A DNA stretch of 64,000 bases from Brumimicrobium sp033722555. Lineage in GTDB: Bacteria; Bacteroidota; Bacteroidia; Flavobacteriales_D; Crocinitomicaceae. The DNA lies in the NCBI GenBank assembly GCA_033722555.1, contig JAWVYS010000009.1:1-64000 (forward strand). The letters are read 5' to 3'. The position numbers and the translations under genes are program-made. Each line of letters begins with the position of its first letter. Positions within the stretch are counted from its first letter, which is position 1. The notes below the pieces were generated by a model. It saw only the letters and a program-made list of their open reading frames with translations, was not told the origin of the DNA and did not search any database. Below, one piece after another: positions 35,621 through 43,163 of this stretch.

Positions 35621-36463
35621 TCAGGGAATCCATTTGATATTTTTAAAATCAGGCTTTCTTTTCTCGAGAAATGCATTCCTTCCTTCTTTGGCCTCATCAG
35701 TCATATAAGCCAGTCTGGTCGCCTCTCCGGCAAAAACCTGTTGACCAACCATACCGTCATCGGTTAAATTAAAAGCGAATTTCAGCATTTTTATCGAAGT
35801 TGGTGACTTGGCAAGTATTTCCTGCGCCCATTCATAGGCCGTTTCCTCCAGTTTTGCGTGAGGTACAACTTGATTTACCATTCCCATTTCGAAAGCTTCT
35901 TTTGCAGAATAATTTCGACCCAAAAAGAAAATCTCTCTGGCTTTTTTCTGTCCAACCATTTTTGCCAGGTAAGCAGATCCGTAACCACCGTCGAAACTGG
36001 TTACATCTGCATCTGTTTGTTTGAAAATCGCGTGTTCTTCACTGGCTAAAGTAAGGTCACATACGACATGCAAACTGTGTCCTCCTCCTACTGCCCAACC
36101 GGGCACAACCGCAATAACCACCTTAGGCATAAAGCGTATAAGTCGCTGAACTTCCAGAATATTGAGTCGTGGCATTCCTTCATCATCAACGTAACCCTGA
36201 TGCCCACGGGCATTCTGATCCCCACCGCTGCAAAAAGAATAAACACCATCTTTGGTAGACGGGCCTTCTGCCGAAAAAAGTACAACACCGATCGATGTAT
36301 CCTCGCGCGCATCCAGAAAAGCTTCGTAGAGTTCGCTAACCGTTTTTGGACGAAAAGCGTTTCTCACATTGGGGCGATTAAAGGCTATTCGTGCTACTCC
36401 ATCCGCTTTTTTATAGGTAATATCCGTGTATTCTTTAACAACTTTCCAGTTTGGCTTTGACAT
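35621..36463 (-). CDS. menB: 1,4-dihydroxy-2-naphthoyl-CoA synthase
   Basis: Closes the second ring in menaquinone biosynthesis (O-succinylbenzoyl-CoA to dihydroxynaphthoyl-CoA). The 280-residue crotonase-fold protein has the MenB hallmarks: the oxyanion/disordered loop CSGGDQNARG (type with bicarbonate-independent or -dependent chemistry not decided), GWAVGGGHSLHVVCDLTLAS, and SFDGGYGSAYLAKMVGQKKAREIFFLGR. The presence of menB indicates respiration with menaquinone. It is followed by the SUFU gene in the same direction. Confidence 0.95.
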   Translation of the reverse strand: MSKPNWKVVKEYTDITYKKADGVARIAFNRPNVRNAFRPKTVSELYEAFLDAREDTSIGVVLFSAEGPSTKDGVYSFCSGGDQNARGHQGYVDDEGMPRLNILEVQRLIRFMPKVVIAVVPGWAVGGGHSLHVVCDLTLASEEHAIFKQTDADVTSFDGGYGSAYLAKMVGQKKAREIFFLGRNYSAKEAFEMGMVNQVVPHAKLEETAYEWAQEILAKSPTSIKMLKFAFNLTDDGMVGQQVFAGEATRLAYMTDEAKEGRNAFLEKRKPDFKNIKWIP

Positions 36464-36587
36464 ACTAAAAATTTTGGGTGAAGGTAAGAATTTTGTACGT
36501 ATGTAGCCTATTTGTAAGTGTCAATCTGATAACCTAAGCAAGGACAATAGACAAAAACCTCATCAAGAAAAATGAAATTCTTTCTTT

Positions 36588-39500
36588 TCAGATGGAATAT
36601 TCGGGATTCCAGCCTCTGCTTTTCATTACAGCATGAAAATTAATGAGGGCATGAGCAGAAGGAAAGAATGCCTGAGGGTTTCGTATGAGCAAATTATTCT
36701 CTGATATTTTTGGTTTTAGGTCAAAGGGAAACTCCTTATTGTTATCTACTTTTTCTTCTTCAAGAAAAAGCATCAGTTTTCTAAGCATTTCAACACCTTC
36801 ATTGTCCGAAATTTTAAAATCATCTGAATTTACAGACCGAATGAAGGTGATCTTTGAACGGGCCCTTGACATGAGTACATTCAGTCTTCTGTGTCCCTGC
36901 TCCTGATTAAGCGGACCGAACTGCATGCGGAATTCTCCGTTTTCATTCCGTGCATAACCCATGCTTATAATTAGGTGTTCGCATTGATCACCCTGAACAT
37001 TTTCCAGCGACTGAATAAGCATATTAGCATCATCCTCCATCAGCAGATCGCGTGTTTCTGCCGACAGGTTGTTCATGATCTCCTGTAACTGCGTTTGACT
37101 AAAAGCTACAATACCGAAATCCTTGTGTCCGTGGTTGATCGCTGTTTGAATAACCTCAGCCGCAAGAGATGCTTCTTTTTTATTCACCCTGTCGTGATAA
37201 ATTCCACCTGCATCCAAAACTTCGACAGCCTTTTTCTCAACCGGTGAAGGATATGTTTTCAGCTTATTTTCGTAAAAATACCTGTTGCTGAATGCGATCA
37301 GTTCATTATGTATTGAACGGTAATGGTTGGTTAGCATAAAATTCGGCCAATAATAATCCGCCTGATGTAAGAGATCCAACTGAACTGAACTGCGTTTTTG
37401 AAAATAAAACTGAGGGGCCATCTGCTGACGGTCGCCAGCGACAACGATTCTTCGGGCTCGCTGAATACTCCCGACGGCATGAGGAAGCGGGATCTGACTT
37501 GCTTCGTCAAAAACAACAACATCGAAAACATTTTCCAGCGGAATACTTTTCGCAACGCTATACGGACTGCAAAGAAAAATAGGTTTCAGCAAATATATCC
37601 ATGGTTCAGCATCGCTAAGCAGCAGTTCCCGCATTGAGGGCAAATTTCTCGATTTTCCGAAAGCCTTTACCAGTATGGACTTTCCCTTTCTAAGTTTCTT
37701 TTTAAAAGCCTTATTCTCCTCACTGAGTTTAGCTGCCGGCGTTTGAAGAAGTTTATGAAATTCCAAAAAACGAGCTTGAACCAGGTAGTGAATATAATCA
37801 GCGAATTGCTCCGCTTCCCTTTGCTGAACATCAATGATTTTTTCAACTTTATTCAGCAGTGCAATTCCATCGAATTGAGCAAGATTCGGATAAAGACCGA
37901 CGAAATTTCTCCAGTGAGACTGAAATACGATTAGATTTCCCTTATTCAAATCGGGTTCATAGCGCAGGAGGTTTTTAGTTTCTGATGAAATATCCGCGAG
38001 TATTCCCAAATTCTTAGTAATAACTGAAAGTTCCGATTGAAGATCTTTTATTACTTGAATAATGTCTGTATCCATTCCGGGAATAAAATACTTCCTTACA
38101 AAATCACTGCATTTACCTAAAAGCAGAGCACGGTCTTTTAACACACTGAGTTCTTCGGAAGGGAGACCTGACAGCATTTTGACCACATTCTGATCGGCCT
38201 GCCTTGTTCTTCGGATCACGTAATGGATGTGCCTGAGTTCATTGATATCTGTGGACAAACCCATATTTCTGAATTCCTCCCTTACCTCAGCCATGTTCTT
38301 CTCCACTTTTTTCAGATCAATCAGATTCTGAATAGCTTTTTTACCGTCCTGGATGTTGAGGTCCGTGAATTTTAATAATTTTCGCTGATGGAAGCGCGTT
38401 CTTAAATTAAATCGGTTACCGGATGACAGAATCCTTAAATATTCCTCTAATTCTGTCAAACTGAAATTCTTACTCCAGTGCTCCTTTTCATCCTTTAATA
38501 ACTCATACTTTTCCTCAAGACTCTGGATATCACCAAATAAGCGTTCAAATTTTTTCTGTTGAACAGAGTCCGTTTTCAAAACCTTTGTCGGAATGAGAAG
38601 GTCATCATAAAAGAAAAGAGTAGCAAGCGAAGATCTCTTAATTTCATTATCGAGTTCTTGTACACTTAACGTATCAAATCCAAGAGTATGGATATAGCCG
38701 CGTACATTATTTATGGCCTCATCCAGACCGGTCATAAAATCCGGGGATTTTTGCCATTTTAATTTGAGCCAGCTCCCATTCAACGGCATACCTCTGTTCT
38801 GAAGATCAATCAGTAGTTCCATATCCTTTTCCCAGACAGGAATCTCCGGTACACCGGCAAAAAACAGGTTGCCTTCTTTCGTGTCTTCAGGCATCTTTTT
38901 AAGAAATTCCGAATAACTGAGTCCACCGATAAGACCTGGTTGATCCAATCTTTCCAGACTCAAAGAAAGACCTGCTATTTCATGTTTTGCATAATTTTCA
39001 TATTGTCCTGCGCGGGTTTTATGCTGCTCGAGCATTTTCCAGGTTTGTTCCAGAGAAGAAATAAAATCCTTAGACTTAAGCTCATGATGATAAAGCAGGC
39101 AGTAATGATGGAGGTTATGCGTTTTCAGTTTGTCAAAAATTACTTCGAGGGCCACTTTTTTTTCAGCCACAAGAATACCTTTCTTTTCACCGGCCAAGAT
39201 TTTACCGAGAATATTGCTGATAACCTGTGATTTGCCCGTGCCGGGTGGGCCCTGGATTACCAGATTTTCTTTTTGAATTTCATCAAAGATCTTTAGCTGG
39301 TCTTCGTCGGCCGGAAATAAAAGACCTTCGTGCAGCTCAAGCGCGCTGTCTGAAGCCTCTCCGAAACCCATAATTTGTTTTAAACCCGGCGACAAATTTT
39401 TAAGCTCACCCAAAAGTTCCAGTTCTTTGAGCAAAATGAAACGGTGGGGATGAAAATTAGCCAGCCAAAAACCCTCTTCAATAGTGTATTCCAAGCCTGA

Positions 39501-39995
39501 TTCTTCCATATGAAACCGGAGAGCATCGACGTTTTCCAGGGTTGACGGAAGTTCCAGTATCTTTACTAAAAAGGGGTTCAGGTAATAATCCTCGCTAAGT
39601 TCGATCTTATAGGTCTTGTTGAACCTGTTCCTTTTAACGCTGCAGCCCGCTACAAAAATAGGACACGAATAAGCGTTGTTGTCAAGATTGAACCGCATCA
39701 ATGAATCAGCGCTACCAAAAACCGGGGTTCCTGTCTCTTTGAGTGATTCGAAGTGCTTTTTAACAATCCTGTCGAGTATATGATTTTGTTTTACGGAAAC
39801 AAAGGAATCAGCGGGTAAGGGATCTTCACTGCGGAACGCATTTTTCCCCGACTGAAGATTTACCAGCACATCATTTTGATTGGGCGAAAGAAGTTCTTCT
39901 TTCCAAAAATTTATTTGCTCCCTTAATTTCAAACCAAATATTCTACAACGAATGTAACAATATTTTAAACGAAGATGCGATAGCTCAATAAACAA
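36588..39995 (-). CDS. Large superfamily 1 (UPF1-like) DNA/RNA helicase
   Basis: A 1135-residue protein. The Walker A motif is IQGPPGTGKSQVISNIL (about residues 250-266). Walker B appears as VVFDEASQIPLPHAV, followed by VVAGDRQQMAPQFYF. Late SF1 motifs (NHYRSIHNELIAFSN; GHRRLNVLMSRARSKITF) show the complete UPF1-type ATPase core split by a long ~500-residue insertion. There is no visible nuclease motif. The best start is uncertain: ATG 39995 gives a 21-residue leader, while a TTG at 39932 precedes the more conserved-looking KLREQINFW. It stands alone upstream of menB; related helicases occur in defence loci but no partner is present. Confidence 0.85.
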   Translation of the reverse strand: MFIELSHLRLKYCYIRCRIFGLKLREQINFWKEELLSPNQNDVLVNLQSGKNAFRSEDPLPADSFVSVKQNHILDRIVKKHFESLKETGTPVFGSADSLMRFNLDNNAYSCPIFVAGCSVKRNRFNKTYKIELSEDYYLNPFLVKILELPSTLENVDALRFHMEESGLEYTIEEGFWLANFHPHRFILLKELELLGELKNLSPGLKQIMGFGEASDSALELHEGLLFPADEDQLKIFDEIQKENLVIQGPPGTGKSQVISNILGKILAGEKKGILVAEKKVALEVIFDKLKTHNLHHYCLLYHHELKSKDFISSLEQTWKMLEQHKTRAGQYENYAKHEIAGLSLSLERLDQPGLIGGLSYSEFLKKMPEDTKEGNLFFAGVPEIPVWEKDMELLIDLQNRGMPLNGSWLKLKWQKSPDFMTGLDEAINNVRGYIHTLGFDTLSVQELDNEIKRSSLATLFFYDDLLIPTKVLKTDSVQQKKFERLFGDIQSLEEKYELLKDEKEHWSKNFSLTELEEYLRILSSGNRFNLRTRFHQRKLLKFTDLNIQDGKKAIQNLIDLKKVEKNMAEVREEFRNMGLSTDINELRHIHYVIRRTRQADQNVVKMLSGLPSEELSVLKDRALLLGKCSDFVRKYFIPGMDTDIIQVIKDLQSELSVITKNLGILADISSETKNLLRYEPDLNKGNLIVFQSHWRNFVGLYPNLAQFDGIALLNKVEKIIDVQQREAEQFADYIHYLVQARFLEFHKLLQTPAAKLSEENKAFKKKLRKGKSILVKAFGKSRNLPSMRELLLSDAEPWIYLLKPIFLCSPYSVAKSIPLENVFDVVVFDEASQIPLPHAVGSIQRARRIVVAGDRQQMAPQFYFQKRSSVQLDLLHQADYYWPNFMLTNHYRSIHNELIAFSNRYFYENKLKTYPSPVEKKAVEVLDAGGIYHDRVNKKEASLAAEVIQTAINHGHKDFGIVAFSQTQLQEIMNNLSAETRDLLMEDDANMLIQSLENVQGDQCEHLIISMGYARNENGEFRMQFGPLNQEQGHRRLNVLMSRARSKITFIRSVNSDDFKISDNEGVEMLRKLMLFLEEEKVDNNKEFPFDLKPKISENNLLIRNPQAFFPSAHALINFHAVMKSRGWNPEYSI

Positions 39996-40106
39996 TATTC
40001 TTGTTTAAGAGGCTCTGATTTCCTGTTAAAACTAGTGGTCATCAAGTACATTCAAACCAAATCCCAATTATTAAAAAATCCTCTTCGACTTCTGCTACAA
40101 TTTTCG

Positions 40107-40114
40107 TATTTTTG
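40107..40114 (+). promoter_or_regulatory. Putative -7 element of ricT-gldH
   Basis: TATTTTTG, a perfect TAnnTTTG match, 14 bases before the ricT ATG. A TTCG at 40084-40087 sits at a 19-base spacing and could be a weak -33 element. Confidence 0.45.
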
Positions 40115-40128
40115 ACAAAAATATAACT

Positions 40129-41460
40129 ATGGGATGTTCAAGTTGTGGCAGTGGAGGAGGAACTCCTCGCGGTTGCAAAAATAACGGGACCTGTAGTTCT
40201 GGCGGATGTGATAAACTAGGCGTTTTCGACTGGCTGGCCAATATGCAGCTACCAAATGGAAAAAGCCAATTTGATATACTTGAAATACGATTTAAAAATA
40301 GTCGTAAGTCCTTTTTCAGAAATTTAAAAGGATTGACATTGAATGTTGGTGATGTCGTGGTGGTGGAAGGAAGTCCGGGACACGACGTCGGAGTAGTTTC
40401 AATTGTTGGAGAACTAGCCAGAATACAGCTTCAGAAAAAAGCGCCGAATTTTAAAACGCACGAGGCAAGACAGATTGTTCGACTGGCCTCTCAGGAGGAT
40501 ATTGATCAATGGGTTGAAGCCCGTGGCAAGGAAAATAAAACCATGCATGCAGCGCGTGAAATGGCTATCAAGTTAAAGCTTGATATGAAAATTTCCGATG
40601 TTGAATATCAGGGCGATGGTTCGAAGGCTACATTTTATTATACCGCAGAAGGAAGAGTAGATTTCCGTCAGTTGATAAAAGACATGGCCGACACTTTCAA
40701 GGTACGGATAGAAATGCGTCAGATAGGAGCTCGACAGGAATCGGCACGACTTGGAGGCATCGGATCTTGTGGTCGTGAGCTTTGTTGTGCAACCTGGCTT
40801 ACTGATTTCCGATCCGTATCAACCAGCGCAGCCCGTTATCAGCAACTTTCACTGAACCCGCAGAAACTTGCGGGACAATGTGGCAAACTCAAATGCTGTT
40901 TGAATTATGAATTGGATATGTATCTCGATGCGCTGAAAGATTTTCCTTCAACGGAAACACGTCTGCACACAGAAAAAGGTTCGGCTGTTCATATTAAAAC
41001 AGATGTTTTCAAAGGATTGATGTGGTATCTCCATCAAACAGATGCTCCGTCAGGACCAAGCATCATTGCTCTTACCCCGGCTCGCGTGAAGGAGATTATC
41101 TCGATGAACAAGGCGAATAAAAAACCTGCGGATCTGAAAGATTTTGAAGAAATTACCGAAATCAAAGAACCGGATTACACGAATGTTGTTGGTCAGGATG
41201 ACCTGAATCGTTTTGATCAGGTATTCAAGAAAAAGAAGAAACGAAAGAACAAACGCAAGAATCCTCAGGCTAAAAATGATCAAGGTCAGGGCAATGTCCA
41301 GAACAGACCGGCCAGAAATAACAATACAAATAAACCTGAGAAAAAAGAAAACGGACCTCAGGGAGACAATGGTAAACCGCGGAATAAGAAGAAAAGACCT
41401 CCTCGGAGAAAGGGACCTAAGGGAAACAAAGAAGGAAATAATGAAAACAAGCAAGCTTAA
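40129..41460 (+). CDS. ricT: PSP1-domain regulatory protein, RicT-like
   Basis: In Bacillus RicT (YaaT), with RicA and RicF, forms an Fe-S-containing complex that stimulates RNase Y-dependent RNA processing. This 443-residue homologue has the PSP1 core (about residues 60-310) with the paired cysteine motifs CGRELCC and CGKLKCC. It adds two features: an N-terminal cysteine-rich segment (Cys3, 6, 16, 22, 27 in a Gly/Ser context) and a ~75-residue C-terminal tail very rich in Lys/Arg/Asn that probably binds nucleic acid. Bacteroidota commonly pair this gene with gldH; here the gldH start lies inside its 3' end. Confidence 0.88.
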   Translation: MGCSSCGSGGGTPRGCKNNGTCSSGGCDKLGVFDWLANMQLPNGKSQFDILEIRFKNSRKSFFRNLKGLTLNVGDVVVVEGSPGHDVGVVSIVGELARIQLQKKAPNFKTHEARQIVRLASQEDIDQWVEARGKENKTMHAAREMAIKLKLDMKISDVEYQGDGSKATFYYTAEGRVDFRQLIKDMADTFKVRIEMRQIGARQESARLGGIGSCGRELCCATWLTDFRSVSTSAARYQQLSLNPQKLAGQCGKLKCCLNYELDMYLDALKDFPSTETRLHTEKGSAVHIKTDVFKGLMWYLHQTDAPSGPSIIALTPARVKEIISMNKANKKPADLKDFEEITEIKEPDYTNVVGQDDLNRFDQVFKKKKKRKNKRKNPQAKNDQGQGNVQNRPARNNNTNKPEKKENGPQGDNGKPRNKKKRPPRRKGPKGNKEGNNENKQA

Positions 41461-41923
41461 GATCCTGTATTTCTTTTTCAGTATGATTTTCCTGAGCTTT
41501 CTCACAACGAGCTGCAGTGAAAGGCCTTTTTATGATCAGGCTTACAGCTTTGACGACGGAGTCTGGAATAAAAATGATACTGCACGTTTCATCGTTCCCG
41601 TAGATGATACCATCAATGAATACAAATTCATTCTAACCCTTCGTACCACAGTGAATTATCAATATAGCGACCTATGGGCCTATGTTATGATCACCGCTCC
41701 GGATGAGTCTGTTTCAAAAATGGCGCAGCGCATTCCTCTTGCCAATACTGACGGATCATGGATAGGCCGAGTTTCGGGTACCGTGGTTGAAAGTCGATTA
41801 AAGTTTGACTCCGCACAATTTCCGTTGAAAGGAGATTATATTTTTGAAATTGTCAAAGCAACGCAGAGAGATAAAATTGAGGAGGTACTTGATGTTAGTC
41901 TTCGTATTGAAGAAAATTTTTAA
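41441..41923 (+). CDS. gldH: Gliding motility lipoprotein GldH
   Basis: A 160-residue lipoprotein with a signal sequence ending in the lipobox LTTSC, followed by the GldH pattern (FYDQAYSFDDGVWNKNDTARF..., YQYSDLWAYVMITAPD, GSWIGRVSG). GldH is needed for gliding in Flavobacterium and is genetically linked to the T9SS apparatus. The start at ATG 41441 was chosen because it begins the signal peptide; the frame is open much further upstream within ricT. It overlaps ricT by 20 bases, so translation is coupled. It converges with a DUF2490 gene with a 4-base stop overlap. Confidence 0.92.
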   Translation: MKTSKLKILYFFFSMIFLSFLTTSCSERPFYDQAYSFDDGVWNKNDTARFIVPVDDTINEYKFILTLRTTVNYQYSDLWAYVMITAPDESVSKMAQRIPLANTDGSWIGRVSGTVVESRLKFDSAQFPLKGDYIFEIVKATQRDKIEEVLDVSLRIEENF

Positions 41924-42624
41924 AGACCATCACCCATATATACATCTCTTTCATACTCCCAGCTGTGACTCAAACTCAGGATATGTGCCCTAACAGGATT
42001 GGGGACGTTAAATTCAAAATCGTATCTGTAGGTTATCGATAGTTCATGTTTGTTCGGTAAGTTGATATCAATACCGGCTCCAAATCGGTGTTTGGTAAAC
42101 TGTCTTCCAAACGGCCCCAATGTGGGATTATAATAAAATTCACTGTCAATTTGAGGATCAATCTTGCTCCCTTTGATATCATACTTCACCCTCGCGCGGA
42201 AACGAACAGCAGTATCAAAATCAGGCTCATATCCAGACGACGAGTTCTGCACGAGTCTGGTAACACGATATTGCGCTCTTATTCTGCCCTGAAAATCAAA
42301 TCTGTCGTAATCGAAATCCGTATTCAAATTAAAATTAACACGGTGTCCATGGCTTCTTTCCGCACTGGTTCGCGACTGCAAAAAAACATAACGATAATCA
42401 AAGCTGGGACTAAACCATTTGTTTACTTTATACTTGAATGATAATTCGGGGAAAATCTTGTCGTATCGTCCATTATCGAAAATACGGGCATGCATTGAAA
42501 CATCAGCGTCGAGATCTTCCGAAAACAATGTGGTTTTAACCCCTGAAGAAAACCAGAATCGGTTCTGACCAACGACAGAATTATTCAGTAAAACGAATAA
42601 AGAAATGAAGAGTACAACTCTCAT
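41920..42624 (-). CDS. DUF2490 outer-membrane beta-barrel-like protein
   Basis: A 234-residue exported protein with a signal peptide (about 1-19) and alternating amphipathic strands rich in Tyr/Arg/Phe (FSPSFDYRYVFLQSRTSAERSHGHRVNFNLN, RIRAQYRVTRLVQ, HELSITYRYDFEFNVPNPVRAHILSLSHSWEYE), matching DUF2490. The pattern predicts a small outer-membrane barrel. It overlaps the upstream lipoprotein gene by 4 bases (ATGA), so the two are co-translated and probably act together. Transported substrate unknown. Confidence 0.85.
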   Translation of the reverse strand: MRVVLFISLFVLLNNSVVGQNRFWFSSGVKTTLFSEDLDADVSMHARIFDNGRYDKIFPELSFKYKVNKWFSPSFDYRYVFLQSRTSAERSHGHRVNFNLNTDFDYDRFDFQGRIRAQYRVTRLVQNSSSGYEPDFDTAVRFRARVKYDIKGSKIDPQIDSEFYYNPTLGPFGRQFTKHRFGAGIDINLPNKHELSITYRYDFEFNVPNPVRAHILSLSHSWEYERDVYMGDGL

Positions 42625-43010
42625 TTGTTTAAAATTAAATCAGGCACCACAACGGTTGATTTATTCTCAGTGACTTCAACGATTTCCATGACAACCTCCT
42701 CACCGGAAGGGCAGGTATTACAGTCCTGATAAGCAAACACCTTGTAAGTCCCTTTTCTAAGAAAATCAAATTCGTATGAACCATCGAAACTGGTGTCAAA
42801 ATCATCATCATAAATATTTCCCTCGCTACCGTAAATAATATAAACACGTTCATCATGCGCATAATATTCGGCTTTCAGATTTCCAAAGGCATCGTAATCA
42901 CGAACAAAGACTTTTCCAACCACTCGTGAAGCCCCTCCTTGTCCTTCAATTTTCCTGCACGAAAAAAGAAACATGAGTGAGATCAATGTTAACAGCGTGT
43001 AATGTTTCAT
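42621..43010 (-). CDS. Small lipoprotein with carboxypeptidase-regulatory-like fold
   Basis: A 129-residue lipoprotein (lipobox MFLFSC) whose mature part is one beta-sandwich domain: VVGKVFVRDYDAFGNLKAEY..., then DGSYEFDFLRKGTYKVFAYQDCNTCPSGE, which has the shape of carboxypeptidase-regulatory/SdrD-B domains. The internal ATG at 43010 starts the signal peptide; a longer frame adds ten residues without purpose. It sits directly before the DUF2490 barrel gene (4-base overlap), suggesting an outer-membrane lipoprotein-barrel pair. Confidence 0.8.
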   Translation of the reverse strand: MKHYTLLTLISLMFLFSCRKIEGQGGASRVVGKVFVRDYDAFGNLKAEYYAHDERVYIIYGSEGNIYDDDFDTSFDGSYEFDFLRKGTYKVFAYQDCNTCPSGEEVVMEIVEVTENKSTVVVPDLILNK

Positions 43011-43163
43011 AAAAGAATGTTTTCGATAACGATAGATCATTAATATACGGACGAAGTTACTAAAAAAGTAACATCGTAAGCAACCTTTAAAGCATAAATT
43101 GAGTTCTAAAATAATAGAATTCGTAATAATTAGTTAACTTTAAGTTTAAATAACATTATCATT

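Noticed and set aside
34986..39995. Reading helicase + menB + SUFU as a defence island
   Set aside because: menB is core metabolism, SUFU is adjacent without a toxin, and no nuclease, CARF or mobile element is present.
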